From contig NZ_CP142422.1 of the NCBI RefSeq assembly GCF_035974275.1, positions 620,001 to 684,000 of the forward strand: DNA of 64,000 nucleotides, given 5' to 3'. Position numbers and translations under genes: made by a program. The notes beneath the pieces were generated by a model that was not told the DNA's origin, searched no databases, and saw only the letters and a list, made by a program, of their open reading frames with translations. The DNA comes from Chryseobacterium sp. MYb264 (GTDB taxonomy: Bacteria > Bacteroidota > Bacteroidia > Flavobacteriales > Weeksellaceae). This document shows positions 26,101 through 35,599 of the stretch, one piece after another (position 1 is the first letter of the stretch; each line of letters starts with the position of its first letter).

Positions 26101-26751
26101 CTAAATTTTCAAGAGTTCGATGGTCCTTTCAGGGTTTTCCGACGAGAAAACAGCATTTCCCGCTACCAAAACATCTGCTCCCGCTTCAAATAATTTTGCT
26201 GCATTGTCAATATTTACCCCGCCATCAACTTCAATCAGAGCAGTGGAATTGTTGCTTAAGATCAAATCTTTAGTTTCGGCAATTTTTTTATAAGTATTTT
26301 CAATGAATTTCTGTCCTCCGAATCCTGGATTTACACTCATTAATAATACTAAATCAACATCTGCAATTATATCTTCCAACAGGAGTACTGGAGTGGAAGG
26401 ATTCAGAACAACGCCGGCTTTTGCTCCTTTGCTCTGAATTAAATGGATCGTTCGGTGAAGATGCGTGCAGGCTTCATAATGAACGGAAACCAGATCTGCA
26501 CCATGATCGATAAATTCTTCAACATATTTTTCCGGTTCTACAATCATCAAATGTACATCAACAAATTTTTTAGCGTGTTGCTGTACAGTTTTCATGACGG
26601 GAAATCCAAATGAAATGTTCGGAACAAATCTTCCGTCCATTACATCCACATGGAGCCAGTCGGCCTGAGAATTGTTCAGCATTTCAATGTCTCTTTGCAG
26701 ATTCCCAAAGTCTGCGGATAAAAGGGAAGGTGCAATAAGCTTCGTTTTCAT
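26101..26751 (-). CDS. rpe: Ribulose-phosphate 3-epimerase
   Basis: A 216-residue TIM-barrel enzyme of the pentose phosphate pathway. Metal and catalytic blocks are all present: LLSADFGNL, LHVDVMDGRFVPN, VDVHLMIVEP, LMSVNPGFGGQKF and IEVDGGVN. It is the last gene of a three-gene minus-strand operon (M42 peptidase, small membrane protein, rpe). Confidence 0.95.
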   Translation of the reverse strand: MKTKLIAPSLLSADFGNLQRDIEMLNNSQADWLHVDVMDGRFVPNISFGFPVMKTVQQHAKKFVDVHLMIVEPEKYVEEFIDHGADLVSVHYEACTHLHRTIHLIQSKGAKAGVVLNPSTPVLLLEDIIADVDLVLLMSVNPGFGGQKFIENTYKKIAETKDLILSNNSTALIEVDGGVNIDNAAKLFEAGADVLVAGNAVFSSENPERTIELLKI

Positions 26752-26783
26752 TTTTACTTTTATATTTTACCAGAATTTCTGTC

Positions 26784-27065
26784 TTAAAAAGGATTAACAA
26801 CAAGAAAGTAATAAGTGAAGAAACTTCCCAATATAACAGCTTCTGTAATTGCTAATTTAATATGGTTGATTTTAGTAACTAAAAGCCTGTCTAACATATA
26901 TAATCCTAGGGGCACAATACTTACAATAATAAGTGTTTCAAGAATCATATTGTAGGCAGAGCCACTTTTTGGAGGGCTAAACTGCTTGTAAACGATTAAA
27001 AATAAGATACTTAAAATTGATATGACGGTTGGTTTTCGGATTAAATAATTAAAGAAGCTTTTCAT
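26784..27065 (-). CDS. Small membrane protein of unknown function
   Basis: A 93-residue protein with three predicted membrane helices (about 13-30, 40-60 and 70-90) and a basic N-terminus (MKSFFNYLIRKP). I recognise no family. It starts one base after the end of the M42 peptidase gene and ends 32 bases before rpe, so it is a genuine operon member. Confidence 0.7.
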   Translation of the reverse strand: MKSFFNYLIRKPTVISILSILFLIVYKQFSPPKSGSAYNMILETLIIVSIVPLGLYMLDRLLVTKINHIKLAITEAVILGSFFTYYFLVVNPF

Positions 27066-27066
27066 C

Positions 27067-28140
27067 CTAATGATATTTTAACTTCATTTCCGGCTTTATC
27101 CTCTGAAGGGTTTCGTAAATTAGTTTAATTACATTTCCTACGTCTTCTTTAGAAACCATTTCAACGGTGGTATGCATATACCGCAAAGGAAGGGAAATTA
27201 AGGCACTCGGAACGCCGCCGTTAGAGTGTGCGAAAGCATCAGTATCCGTTCCTGTCGCTCTGCTGGCTGCTGCTCTCTGGAAAGGGATTTCTTTCTTTTT
27301 AGCTGTATCAATGATTAACTCTCTGATAGTGTGATGAATGCTAGGTGCAAAGAAAACAACCGGTCCGTCACCACATTTCTGATCACCTTCTTTCTTCTTT
27401 TCAATCATCGGCGTGGTGGTGTCGTGGGTTACATCTGTGACAATAGCGATGTTGGGTTTGATAGTGTCTGCAATCATATCCGCTCCATAAAGACCTACCT
27501 CTTCCTGAACAGAATTGATAATATATAATCCGAATGGAAGTGATTTCTTGTTCTCCTTTAATAATCTCGCTACTTCAGCGATCATAAAACCTCCGATTCT
27601 GTTGTCTAAGGCTCGGCAAACGAAATATCTGTCGTTCATTTCAAAGAATTCGTCAGGATAGGTGATCATGCAGCCAACATAGATGCCCAGTTCTTCCACT
27701 TCCTTTTTTGATGTTGCTCCACAATCAATGAAAATATTTTCAATCTTAGGAGTCGGCTCATTCTGATTACCTCTTGTATGAATGGCCGGCCATCCGAAAA
27801 CACCTTTTACGATCCCTTTTTCACCGTGAATATGAACTACTTTTGAAGGAGCAATGGTTTGATCGGAACCTCCGTTTCTAATTACGTAGATCAATCCGTC
27901 ATCTGTGATATAATTAACATACCATGATATTTCATCGGCGTGAGCTTCGATTACGACTTTAAATTCCGCTTCAGGATTAATAATTCCGTAGCAGGTTCCA
28001 TAATGATCTACCTCAATTTTATCGACATAGGGTCTGATATAATCCATCCAGACTTCTTGTCCCTTATGCTCATAACCTGTAGGAGAGGAGGTATTCAGAT
28101 ATTTTTCTAAAAATTTTAAAGATTTCTTTTCAAATTTCAT
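27067..28140 (-). CDS. M42-family metallopeptidase
   Basis: A 357-residue cytosolic aminopeptidase (FrvX/glutamyl aminopeptidase/deblocking type). Metal and catalytic residues are visible in VIEAHADEISWYV, RALDNRIGG, VQEEVGLYGA (general base Glu-Glu) and the terminal His block PLRYMHTTVEMV. The active site TDTDAFAHS is also present. It forms large oligomers in the family and trims peptides. First gene of the rpe operon. Confidence 0.9.
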   Translation of the reverse strand: MKFEKKSLKFLEKYLNTSSPTGYEHKGQEVWMDYIRPYVDKIEVDHYGTCYGIINPEAEFKVVIEAHADEISWYVNYITDDGLIYVIRNGGSDQTIAPSKVVHIHGEKGIVKGVFGWPAIHTRGNQNEPTPKIENIFIDCGATSKKEVEELGIYVGCMITYPDEFFEMNDRYFVCRALDNRIGGFMIAEVARLLKENKKSLPFGLYIINSVQEEVGLYGADMIADTIKPNIAIVTDVTHDTTTPMIEKKKEGDQKCGDGPVVFFAPSIHHTIRELIIDTAKKKEIPFQRAAASRATGTDTDAFAHSNGGVPSALISLPLRYMHTTVEMVSKEDVGNVIKLIYETLQRIKPEMKLKYH

Positions 28141-28191
28141 AAAAAGGAATGATTTTTGCGTTCAATTTTTGTTCTAATACGTGTAAAAATA

Positions 28192-28896
28192 ATGAATTTT
28201 ACTAAGATTGTTTGTCTTTTTTTGTTCTTTTTTGGAGTCAGTATCTTTGGTCAGACAGATTCGGTGATTGCCAAACCGTTGAGCCAATATCCTCCCGAGC
28301 TTTTGAAAGTGGATGAATTTGGTAAAAAGTATTATTATGATGAAAGGCAAAAAATGAGGGTGTATGATATTAACGGGGAAACTGTTGTTGTCATGGACGA
28401 GCTTGTTCTGGTAAACAGACCTAAGTTTAATAATCAACTGGACAGAAACTATTATTATTTCCTTAATAAAAAGCTGTACAGGGTATATCCTCTTTTTGTA
28501 ACTGCTTTGCAGCAGTATCGGGATATTCAGAAAGATATGACGGATCTCGACAGCAAGGCAAAAAGAAAATATGTTCGTGAAAGACAGAATATGCTTGCGG
28601 AGCAATATGAAAAGCAATTAAGAGATCTTACTACGACTGAAGGACAGGTATTTGCCAAATTGATGAACAGGGCTACAGGAAAAAATGTCTATGAAATTAT
28701 TCGTGAGCTGAGAGGTGGATTTAGTGCTTTTTGGTGGAATTTAAAAGGAAAAATGGCGGATATTAATCTTAAAGATGAATATAATCCTCATAAAAACAGA
28801 ACCGACGAATTTCTGGAATCACTTTTACAATCGAACTGGAATTCAGGATATCTGCAGCCTTATCCGGGAGCCAATCAATTTAGAGTATCAAGATAA
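28192..28896 (+). CDS. DUF4294 secreted protein
   Basis: A 234-residue protein with a signal peptide (MNFTKIVCLFLFFFGVSIFGQ). Its conserved core (RNYYYFLNKKLYRVYPLF, then GFSAFWWNLKGKMADINLKDEYNP) matches the Bacteroidota-only DUF4294 family. The function is unknown. I use the ATG at 28192, which gives a proper signal peptide. It is divergent from the M42 gene. Confidence 0.85.
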   Translation: MNFTKIVCLFLFFFGVSIFGQTDSVIAKPLSQYPPELLKVDEFGKKYYYDERQKMRVYDINGETVVVMDELVLVNRPKFNNQLDRNYYYFLNKKLYRVYPLFVTALQQYRDIQKDMTDLDSKAKRKYVRERQNMLAEQYEKQLRDLTTTEGQVFAKLMNRATGKNVYEIIRELRGGFSAFWWNLKGKMADINLKDEYNPHKNRTDEFLESLLQSNWNSGYLQPYPGANQFRVSR

Positions 28897-28915
28897 GAGT
28901 TGGTCATAAAAAACA

Positions 28916-28943
28916 AAATTCCTGTATATTTTACAGGAATTTT
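28916..28943. terminator. Bidirectional terminator
   Basis: AAATTCCTGTA pairs with TTACAGGAATTT; the right arm contains the stop codon of the convergent Nudix gene. Confidence 0.85.
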
Positions 28944-29347
28944 TCTTTTAATTTATCGAAAACTATCTTGTCTACAGGAAGTACGAAAGGATTATCAGGT
29001 CTGTCAATCTCAATCCATTCTGTATTTTCGATGCAAGGATCTAAAATCAGAAAATCACCTTCATTGACAATATTAACAAGATAATATACGGTGAGCAGCT
29101 GTTCGTTTTCTTTGAACCTTGAAACCAGAAAATGATCCTGCGTATAAAGATGTTCCACAATATGTATTTTTACATTCAGTTCCTCATCGAATTCCCGATG
29201 CAAGCATTCCAGAAGTCCTTCTCCGAATTCTAAGCCGCCTCCGGGAAATTTCATTAAAGCTTCTCCTGCATATTCTTCAAATAGTGTAAGCACTTTTCGA
29301 TCTTTTACTGCACAAGCATAGACTCTGATGTTTATCTTATCTATCAT
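28931..29347 (-). CDS. Nudix hydrolase
   Basis: A 138-residue single Nudix domain with the intact box GGGLEFGEGLLECLHREF followed by DEEL, which binds Mg. It hydrolyses a nucleoside-diphosphate-linked substrate; which one cannot be told. It stands alone. Confidence 0.88.
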   Translation of the reverse strand: MIDKINIRVYACAVKDRKVLTLFEEYAGEALMKFPGGGLEFGEGLLECLHREFDEELNVKIHIVEHLYTQDHFLVSRFKENEQLLTVYYLVNIVNEGDFLILDPCIENTEWIEIDRPDNPFVLPVDKIVFDKLKEKFL

Positions 29348-29456
29348 ATATTATAATTTGCAAAGCTAATGTAGGAATTTTTTGCTGGATGAGGGAGGTC
29401 TGAAACAGGAAGTTTTACTTCTAGCAGCTTTTTATCATTAATTTTTTTACGATTCG

Positions 29457-29493
29457 TGTCCTTATATATGTATAGCATTATATTAAGGACATA
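29457..29493. repeat. Hairpin in the Nudix-mnmD gap
   Basis: TGTCCTTATATA and TATTAAGGACA are near-perfect inverse copies, within a 215-base gap that otherwise shows nothing. It lacks a T run and could be a repeat unit. Confidence 0.4.
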
Positions 29494-29562
29494 AATTGAA
29501 AGTCTCCCAAACTATCAGTGGTTAGTAGCGAAGCCTACGTCAGCCATTTGTTAGCTTCCATT

Positions 29563-30237
29563 TTATAATTTCACCGCATTAATCATTTCCCTTTTTCCCG
29601 GAGGTCCCTGCTTCTTTTCCACTTTGAAATTCAGTTCCTGAAGGATTCTTCTGACGCTTCCTTTTGATGAATAGGTTGTTAATAATCCATTAACTGCCAT
29701 TTTGTCGGAAACCATCTCGAATAAAGGCTTTTCCCAAAGATCTGGCTGTACGCGGGCACCAAAACAATCGAAATAAACAAGGTTGATTTTAGGTAAATCT
29801 ATCTTGTTTAGGTCAAAAAAGTCACATTTTATCTTTTTAATGCTGAAATTATTAACAATTTCTACTGACTTTTCCCAATCTGCCAGATGAATTTTTTGAT
29901 AAATATTTTTAAATTCAGGATGATCAAAATGCTCAAAATAGGCCAAATTGTTCATTTCGGATTCATTTATCGGATATTTTTCGAGGGTAAAATAGTTAAT
30001 GACATGATTTTTGTCAGTTTTTAAATGTTCATTAATTGTCACTAAAACATTTAAACCTGTTCCAAAACCCAGCTCTAAAATGTTGATTTCGTAATCATTT
30101 ATTGAATTTAGTCCATTTTTGATAAACACGTGTTCAGCTTCCTGTAGAGCCCCGTGATGGGAATGGTAGTTTTCATTTAAATCACTGATAAATAGTGTTT
30201 TACTGCCGTCGTTTGTGGTTTTTATTTCTCTTTTCAA
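29563..30237 (-). CDS. mnmD: tRNA 5-methylaminomethyl-2-thiouridine methyltransferase, stand-alone MnmD
   Basis: A 224-residue SAM-dependent methyltransferase equal to the N-terminal half of MnmC. NILELGFGTGLNVLV is the SAM-binding loop, and LVYFDCFGARVQPDLWEKPLF is the family block (usually DAFAPxxxPxLW). It performs the last methylation of the wobble uridine in some tRNAs. The FAD-dependent MnmC1 half is absent, as is usual in Bacteroidota. Confidence 0.88.
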   Translation of the reverse strand: MKREIKTTNDGSKTLFISDLNENYHSHHGALQEAEHVFIKNGLNSINDYEINILELGFGTGLNVLVTINEHLKTDKNHVINYFTLEKYPINESEMNNLAYFEHFDHPEFKNIYQKIHLADWEKSVEIVNNFSIKKIKCDFFDLNKIDLPKINLVYFDCFGARVQPDLWEKPLFEMVSDKMAVNGLLTTYSSKGSVRRILQELNFKVEKKQGPPGKREMINAVKL

Positions 30238-30249
30238 GCTATTTTTTTA

Positions 30250-30296
30250 CAAATTTACTTCAAAATTTTTATATTTAGAAAATTATGTTAAATTTG
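30250..30296. promoter_or_regulatory. Divergent -7 elements of mnmD and ilvE
   Basis: TAAATTTG occurs on the minus strand at 30250-30257 (for mnmD) and on the plus strand at 30289-30296 (for ilvE, 25 bases before its ATG). No clear -33 elements. Confidence 0.5.
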
Positions 30297-30321
30297 TGGA
30301 ACATCATAAAAAATTTTAGAA

Positions 30322-31392
30322 ATGATAATTCAAAAAACTGAAAACTCCAGAATTTCTACATTCGACCCAAACAATTTTTCATTTGGAAATACTTTTATTG
30401 ATCATATGGTGATCTGTGAGTATGAAAATGGAAAGTGGGGTGATGTGAAATTAGTTCCTTATGGTCCTATCCCTTTTACTCCTGCTATGATGGGGGTAAA
30501 CTACGGACAAGCTTGTTTTGAGGGTATGAAAGCCTATAAAGACAAAGACGGGCAGGTTTTCCTTTTCAGGCCTGAAAAGAATTTTGAACGTATCAATAAG
30601 TCTGCAAAGCGTCTTGCGATGCCTGAAGTGACGGAAGAAATGTTTTTGGAAGGTTTAAAAGCATTGGTGGATATTGACAGAGACTGGATTCCTCAGGGAG
30701 AGGGGATGTCTTTATATATCAGACCATTGATCTTCGCTACAGAAGAAGCGTTGAAAGCCAGGGTATCTGAAAAATACATGTTTGCTATTGTAGCAACACC
30801 TGCAAAGATGTATTACACAGAACCGGTATCTGTAAAGATTTCTGACCATTACTCAAGAGCGGCAAGCGGTGGTGTAGGTTCTGCAAAAGCAGCCGGAAAC
30901 TATGCGGCGTCTTTCTACCCGACTCAGTTGGCTATTGAAGAGGGCTATGAGCAGATTATCTGGACTGATGATGCTACTCACGAGTATTTCGAGGAAAGTG
31001 GTACAATGAATGTATTTGTAAGAATCAACGATACAATCTTTACGCCACCTACTTCTGAAAAAATCCTTGACGGTGTTACAAGAGACAGCTTCATTCAATT
31101 GGCTAAGAAAAGAGGTATTGAAGTGAAAGTAGAGCCTATTAAGGTAGCTGATGTGGTAGAGGCACAGAAAAGCGGTGCTTTGAAAGAAGTTTGGGGAGTA
31201 GGAACGGCTGTGGTAACAACAGTGTTTCAGGCTTTAGGCCATAACGGTGAAAAACTGGAGTTGCCTAAACTTTCTGACGAGGAAAGCTACGCAGTGATCC
31301 TTAAAAATGACCTAGTAGATTTGCAGACTAATCTTTCTGAAGATTCATTCGGATGGAGAGTATTGGTAGACCACGTTTTGGAAACGGTGTAA
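30322..31392 (+). CDS. ilvE: Branched-chain amino acid aminotransferase
   Basis: A 356-residue fold-type IV PLP enzyme that makes valine, leucine and isoleucine from their keto acids. The PLP lysine is in GGVGSAKAAGNYAASF, followed by the cofactor-binding block EEGYEQIIWTDD and EESGTMNVFV. Length and blocks fit the BCAT group II family. A terminator hairpin follows at 31423. Confidence 0.95.
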   Translation: MIIQKTENSRISTFDPNNFSFGNTFIDHMVICEYENGKWGDVKLVPYGPIPFTPAMMGVNYGQACFEGMKAYKDKDGQVFLFRPEKNFERINKSAKRLAMPEVTEEMFLEGLKALVDIDRDWIPQGEGMSLYIRPLIFATEEALKARVSEKYMFAIVATPAKMYYTEPVSVKISDHYSRAASGGVGSAKAAGNYAASFYPTQLAIEEGYEQIIWTDDATHEYFEESGTMNVFVRINDTIFTPPTSEKILDGVTRDSFIQLAKKRGIEVKVEPIKVADVVEAQKSGALKEVWGVGTAVVTTVFQALGHNGEKLELPKLSDEESYAVILKNDLVDLQTNLSEDSFGWRVLVDHVLETV

Positions 31393-31422
31393 TTAAAACT
31401 TAAAACTATATGAACAGGAGCC

Positions 31423-31444
31423 GGAGTTTTTCCGGCTTTTTATA
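31423..31444 (+). terminator. Terminator after ilvE
   Basis: AGCCGGA pairs with TCCGGCT around a short loop, followed by T5. Confidence 0.8.
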
Positions 31445-31571
31445 TTTACACCACTCTGTCCTGCTTGAGGATCCTTATCGGGATTCGTAAATCAGAGGGT
31501 TACTCACCTTGGTATATTCATCTTTCTTGATAACTTTTCTGTTTAAGAAGGAAAGACCGATTTTGTTTTAG

Positions 31572-31579
31572 TAACTTTG
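31572..31579 (+). promoter_or_regulatory. -7 element for era
   Basis: TAACTTTG fits TAnnTTTG, 20 bases before the era ATG. Confidence 0.55.
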
Positions 31580-31599
31580 CAGCTCGTAAAATAATTTTT

Positions 31600-32475
31600 A
31601 TGCATAAAGCAGGATTTGTAAATATAGTTGGAAAGCCAAATGCGGGAAAATCTACACTTCTGAACCAATTAATGGGAGAGAAGCTGGCGATTGTAACCCA
31701 GAAAGCACAAACAACAAGACATAGAATTTTTGGAATTTATAATGAAGAAGACCTTCAGATTGTGTTTTCAGATACGCCGGGAGTACTGGATCCAAAGTAC
31801 GGTCTGCAGGAAAAAATGATGGATTTTGTGAAGGATTCTTTGCAGGATGCAGATGTTTTTCTTTTCATTGTGGATGTCACAGACAAAGCGGAGCCTTCAG
31901 AGTTTTTAATTGATAAGCTGAATAAAATTCCGGTACCGGTTTTATTATTGTTAAATAAAGTGGATCAGACAAACCAGGAAGGACTTGAAAAATTAGTCAA
32001 TGACTGGCATAACAGGATTCCCAAGGCCGAAATACTTCCAATATCTGCGCTGAACGCATTCAATACCGAGATTATTTTACCTAAATTGAAATCTCTATTG
32101 CCGGAAAGCCCGGCTTATTATGACAAAGATATGTATACGGATAAGCCCGAGAGATTTTTCGTCAATGAAGCCATTCGTGAGAAAATTCTTTTAAATTATG
32201 ATAAAGAAATTCCGTATTCGGTAGAAGTTGTTACAGAACAATTTAAAGAGAAAGAAGGCATAATTTTCATTGATTCTATTATTTATGTGGAAAGAGACAC
32301 TCAAAAAGGTATTTTGATAGGTCATAAAGGAGAAGCGATTAAAAAAGTAGGAACAGAATCACGGATCGATCTGGAAAAGTTTTTTGCGAAAAAAATTCAC
32401 TTAAACTTATTTGTAAAAGTAAAAAAAGACTGGCGAAAAAACGACAGAGATTTAAAGAATTTCGGATATAGGTAG
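31600..32475 (+). CDS. era: Ribosome-assembly GTPase Era
   Basis: A 291-residue GTPase that binds the 3' end of 16S rRNA. The G domain has G1 GKPNAGKST, G2 region AQTTRH, G3 DTPG and G4 LNKVD. The C-terminal KH domain has GILIGHKGEAIKKVG and ends with LFVKVKKDWRKND. Normal length and all motifs intact. Confidence 0.96.
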   Translation: MHKAGFVNIVGKPNAGKSTLLNQLMGEKLAIVTQKAQTTRHRIFGIYNEEDLQIVFSDTPGVLDPKYGLQEKMMDFVKDSLQDADVFLFIVDVTDKAEPSEFLIDKLNKIPVPVLLLLNKVDQTNQEGLEKLVNDWHNRIPKAEILPISALNAFNTEIILPKLKSLLPESPAYYDKDMYTDKPERFFVNEAIREKILLNYDKEIPYSVEVVTEQFKEKEGIIFIDSIIYVERDTQKGILIGHKGEAIKKVGTESRIDLEKFFAKKIHLNLFVKVKKDWRKNDRDLKNFGYR

Positions 32476-32544
32476 ACTAAAAAGTCAATATTCATCGTTG
32501 TATTAAAAGATTTTTATTATCTTTAAATTTAAATTATACAAGAA

Positions 32545-32973
32545 ATGAACTATTCAAATTCAAAATCCAGCCCGGTTTATATAGATATCATTTTATTTAT
32601 TGTAAGATTATTTATCGGGTTTGCGATGATTTCACATGGGTTTGCAAAATTGCAGATGCTGTTTAATCCGGGGGAAATTCAATTTTTCGATTTCATGGGT
32701 TTAGGTCCTAAAATTACATTGATTCTCGCTGTTTTTGGTGAATTTGTTTGTTCCATATTTCTTATTTTAGGATTGTTCTCAAGATTTGCTCTTGGCTTTC
32801 TAATCTTTACTATGGTCATTGCCGGGTTTGTTGTACATGGAGCAGATCCTTTTGAAAAGAGAGAATTAAGTTTAATCTACCTGTCTGTTTATGTATTGCT
32901 AATGACTTTCGGAGCAGGGAAATTTTCTGTAGATGATATGATCGAAAAACGTAAAAGAGCTAACGATTGGTAA
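32545..32973 (+). CDS. DoxX-family membrane protein
   Basis: A 142-residue protein with four membrane helices. LFIGFAMISHGFAKLQ and FLILGLFSRFALG are DoxX-family blocks. The family acts in envelope redox or thiosulfate chemistry, but this member's role is unknown. It lies alone between era and a terminator. Confidence 0.8.
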   Translation: MNYSNSKSSPVYIDIILFIVRLFIGFAMISHGFAKLQMLFNPGEIQFFDFMGLGPKITLILAVFGEFVCSIFLILGLFSRFALGFLIFTMVIAGFVVHGADPFEKRELSLIYLSVYVLLMTFGAGKFSVDDMIEKRKRANDW

Positions 32974-32995
32974 GGAATAAAAATATAAACGTACA

Positions 32996-33027
32996 AAAGA
33001 GACTGTTACAAACGGTCTCTTTTTTTA
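32996..33027 (+). terminator. Terminator after the DoxX gene
   Basis: AAAGAGACTGTT pairs with AACGGTCTCTTT (one G-T pair) around a 3-base loop, followed by T. Confidence 0.85.
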
Positions 33028-33068
33028 TGGATTGAAAATGCTTATTTTCGTAAAAAAAATGAAATATT

Positions 33069-35471
33069 ATGAAGATAAAGCTGACTATTTGCCTTCTTGC
33101 GTTTCTTAATTTTTATGAAGCCCAGGAAAATATTGCCTACCAAAAACCATCTGCCGAAATTCTGAAATTGGCGGATTATGAAAGACCTCCAAGTGTTCTG
33201 ATGAACAGTAAAAAAGACTGGATTGTGTTTACATACCGTCCCACCTATAAAACGTTGGAAGACCTTAGCCAGCAGGAAATGAAATTAGGAGGACTAAGGA
33301 TCAATCCGGTAACCAATATTTCAAGCACGGTCACTTATCTTAATAATCTGAAGATTAGAAAAATAAGTGACAAAAATGAAGTTCAGGTAAAAAACCTGCC
33401 TGTAAATCCTAAAATCACCTATACTTCATTCTCTCCGGATGAGAAAAAACTGGCTTTTACTCATACTACAGGTAAAGGAGTTGAGCTTTGGATCGTGGAT
33501 CTGGAAACGGCTACGGCAAAAAAAGTAACAGCGGATAATCTGAATGCCAATTTGGGGGTTCCCTATGTCTGGGCGAAAGATTCTCAAAGTTTTTTAGTTA
33601 AAACACTTCCTCAAAACAGAGAGTCTCTGATTGATGCAAGCAAAGATTTACCTACAGGCCCCATTGTTTCGACGGCTGACGGAAAAGTATCTCAAAACAG
33701 AACCTATCAGGATTTATTAAAAAATCCTCAGGATGAAAAGAATTTTGAAATTCTTACGTCTTCTGATATTTATAAAGTTGATTTTAACGGAGGTTTAACC
33801 AAAGTAAAAGATAAAGATCTTTACTCAGGAGTAAACTTTTCTCCAGATGGAAATTATCTGATGGCAACAACGATTAAGAAACCGTTTTCATACATTGTTC
33901 CTTTGTATAGGTTCCCGATGACGACGACTGTTTATGATGCTAAGGGAAGCATAGTGAAAGTGGTGAATGAAGTTCCGCTTAACGAAATTATGCCGAAGGG
34001 TTTTTCGTCTGTAAGACAGGGGAAAAGAGATTTGGGATGGAGAAGTGATATGCCTGCAACACTGGTATATGCTGAAGCTTTGGATGGGGGAGATCAGTCT
34101 AAAACGGCTGATTTCAGAGATGAAATCTTTACTTGGGAAGCCCCTTTCGATAATGCTCCGAAATCATTCTTTAAGACAAAGCAGAGATATGAGGATGTTA
34201 GCTGGACGAACGATCATTATGCAATTGTTTCAGAAAGCTGGTATGATACAAGGAATGTAAAATCTTTCCTGGTAGATCTTAATAACGGAGAATCTAAGAT
34301 CATTGACGATAGAAATTATCAGGACGTTTACAGTGATCCAGGGAATTTTAATACCACTAAAAATCACTACGGAAGATACGTTGTGGATATTAAAGACGGT
34401 AAATCCTACCTTATTGGGGATGGTTTCACAAAAGATGGTCAGCATCCTTTCATCGATGAAATAGATATGAAGACGTTGAAGAAAAAGCGGTTGTATACTT
34501 CAAACGTAAAGAATATGAAGGAAGAAATTATTGATATTCTAAATCCTTCAAAAGGAGAGATTTTAACGACACAACAATCGGCAAGTCAGTATCCAAACTA
34601 TTTCAAGAAAAATATTAAATCAAATAAAGCAGAAGCGGTAACCCATTTTGCCAATCCTTTTGAAAGTATTAAAGATGTATACAAAGAGGTCATCACATAT
34701 AAAAGGAATGACGGAGTTACCTTAACAGGAACTCTCTATCTTCCGGCAAACTATGATAGAAAAGCAAAAACGGAAAAATTACCTTTGCTGATCTGGGCGT
34801 ATCCAACGGAGTATAAAGATAAAAATACAGCCGGACAGAATACCCAGAACCCGAACGACTTTACCTTCCCATATTACGGATCTTTTGTGTACTGGACTAC
34901 GAAAGGATATGCCGTCCTTGATGATGCTTCTTTCCCAATTATCGGAGAAGGAAAAACGGAACCAAATGATACTTTTATTACGCAATTGGTTGCCAACGGA
35001 AGGGCGGCCATTGATGCGGTGGATCAGCTAGGCTATATTGACAGAACCAAAGTTGCGGTAGGAGGTCACTCGTATGGTGCATTTATGACGGCTAACCTTT
35101 TAACGCACTCTAAAGATTATGCCTGCGGAATTGCAAGAAGTGGTGCTTATAACAGAACGTTGACGCCTTTCGGATTTCAAAGTGAGCAGAGAAATTACTG
35201 GGATGTTCCGGAAATCTATAACACGATGTCTCCGTTTATGAATGCAGATAAAATGAAAACTCCAATGTTATTGGTTCACGGTGATGCCGACAATAACCCG
35301 GGAACATTTACACTACAGACGGAAAGATACTTCCAGGCATTGAAAAATCTTGGAGCTCCTGTGAAAATGGTACTTTTACCAAAAGAAGCTCACGGATATT
35401 CCGCTAAAGAAAATATTCTGCATTTGCTTTGGGAACAGGATCAGTTCTTGGAGAAATGTTTAAAGAAATAA
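33069..35471 (+). CDS. Secreted S9-family (prolyl oligopeptidase-like) serine peptidase
   Basis: An 800-residue protein with a signal peptide (MKIKLTICLLAFLNFYEAQE), an N-terminal beta-propeller region (to about 540) and a C-terminal alpha/beta hydrolase domain. The nucleophile is in VGGHSYGAFM (about residue 665), the Asp in HGDADNNPG and the His in PKEAHGYS. It resembles glutamyl/dipeptidyl peptidases that Bacteroidota use to digest peptides in the periplasm. A single-gene unit. Confidence 0.9.
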   Translation: MKIKLTICLLAFLNFYEAQENIAYQKPSAEILKLADYERPPSVLMNSKKDWIVFTYRPTYKTLEDLSQQEMKLGGLRINPVTNISSTVTYLNNLKIRKISDKNEVQVKNLPVNPKITYTSFSPDEKKLAFTHTTGKGVELWIVDLETATAKKVTADNLNANLGVPYVWAKDSQSFLVKTLPQNRESLIDASKDLPTGPIVSTADGKVSQNRTYQDLLKNPQDEKNFEILTSSDIYKVDFNGGLTKVKDKDLYSGVNFSPDGNYLMATTIKKPFSYIVPLYRFPMTTTVYDAKGSIVKVVNEVPLNEIMPKGFSSVRQGKRDLGWRSDMPATLVYAEALDGGDQSKTADFRDEIFTWEAPFDNAPKSFFKTKQRYEDVSWTNDHYAIVSESWYDTRNVKSFLVDLNNGESKIIDDRNYQDVYSDPGNFNTTKNHYGRYVVDIKDGKSYLIGDGFTKDGQHPFIDEIDMKTLKKKRLYTSNVKNMKEEIIDILNPSKGEILTTQQSASQYPNYFKKNIKSNKAEAVTHFANPFESIKDVYKEVITYKRNDGVTLTGTLYLPANYDRKAKTEKLPLLIWAYPTEYKDKNTAGQNTQNPNDFTFPYYGSFVYWTTKGYAVLDDASFPIIGEGKTEPNDTFITQLVANGRAAIDAVDQLGYIDRTKVAVGGHSYGAFMTANLLTHSKDYACGIARSGAYNRTLTPFGFQSEQRNYWDVPEIYNTMSPFMNADKMKTPMLLVHGDADNNPGTFTLQTERYFQALKNLGAPVKMVLLPKEAHGYSAKENILHLLWEQDQFLEKCLKK

Positions 35472-35475
35472 ACTG

Positions 35476-35508
35476 TAAAACTCGTTCAATAAGAATGAGT
35501 TTTTTTGG
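35476..35508 (+). terminator. Terminator after the S9 peptidase gene
   Basis: AAAACTCGTTC pairs with GAATGAGTTTT around a short A-rich loop, followed by T. Confidence 0.8.
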
Positions 35509-35599
35509 GGCTATCGATCGCTAAAGTTTTACCTGTCTTTTTATAATTGAGAAAAAACTGCTCCACTGATAAAAAAAGATAGAAAGTTGATCTATTTTC

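Noticed and set aside
29348..29562. Riboswitch in the Nudix-mnmD gap
   Set aside because: Only a simple AT-rich hairpin is visible and both genes read away from or end at this gap; no known aptamer core is recognisable.
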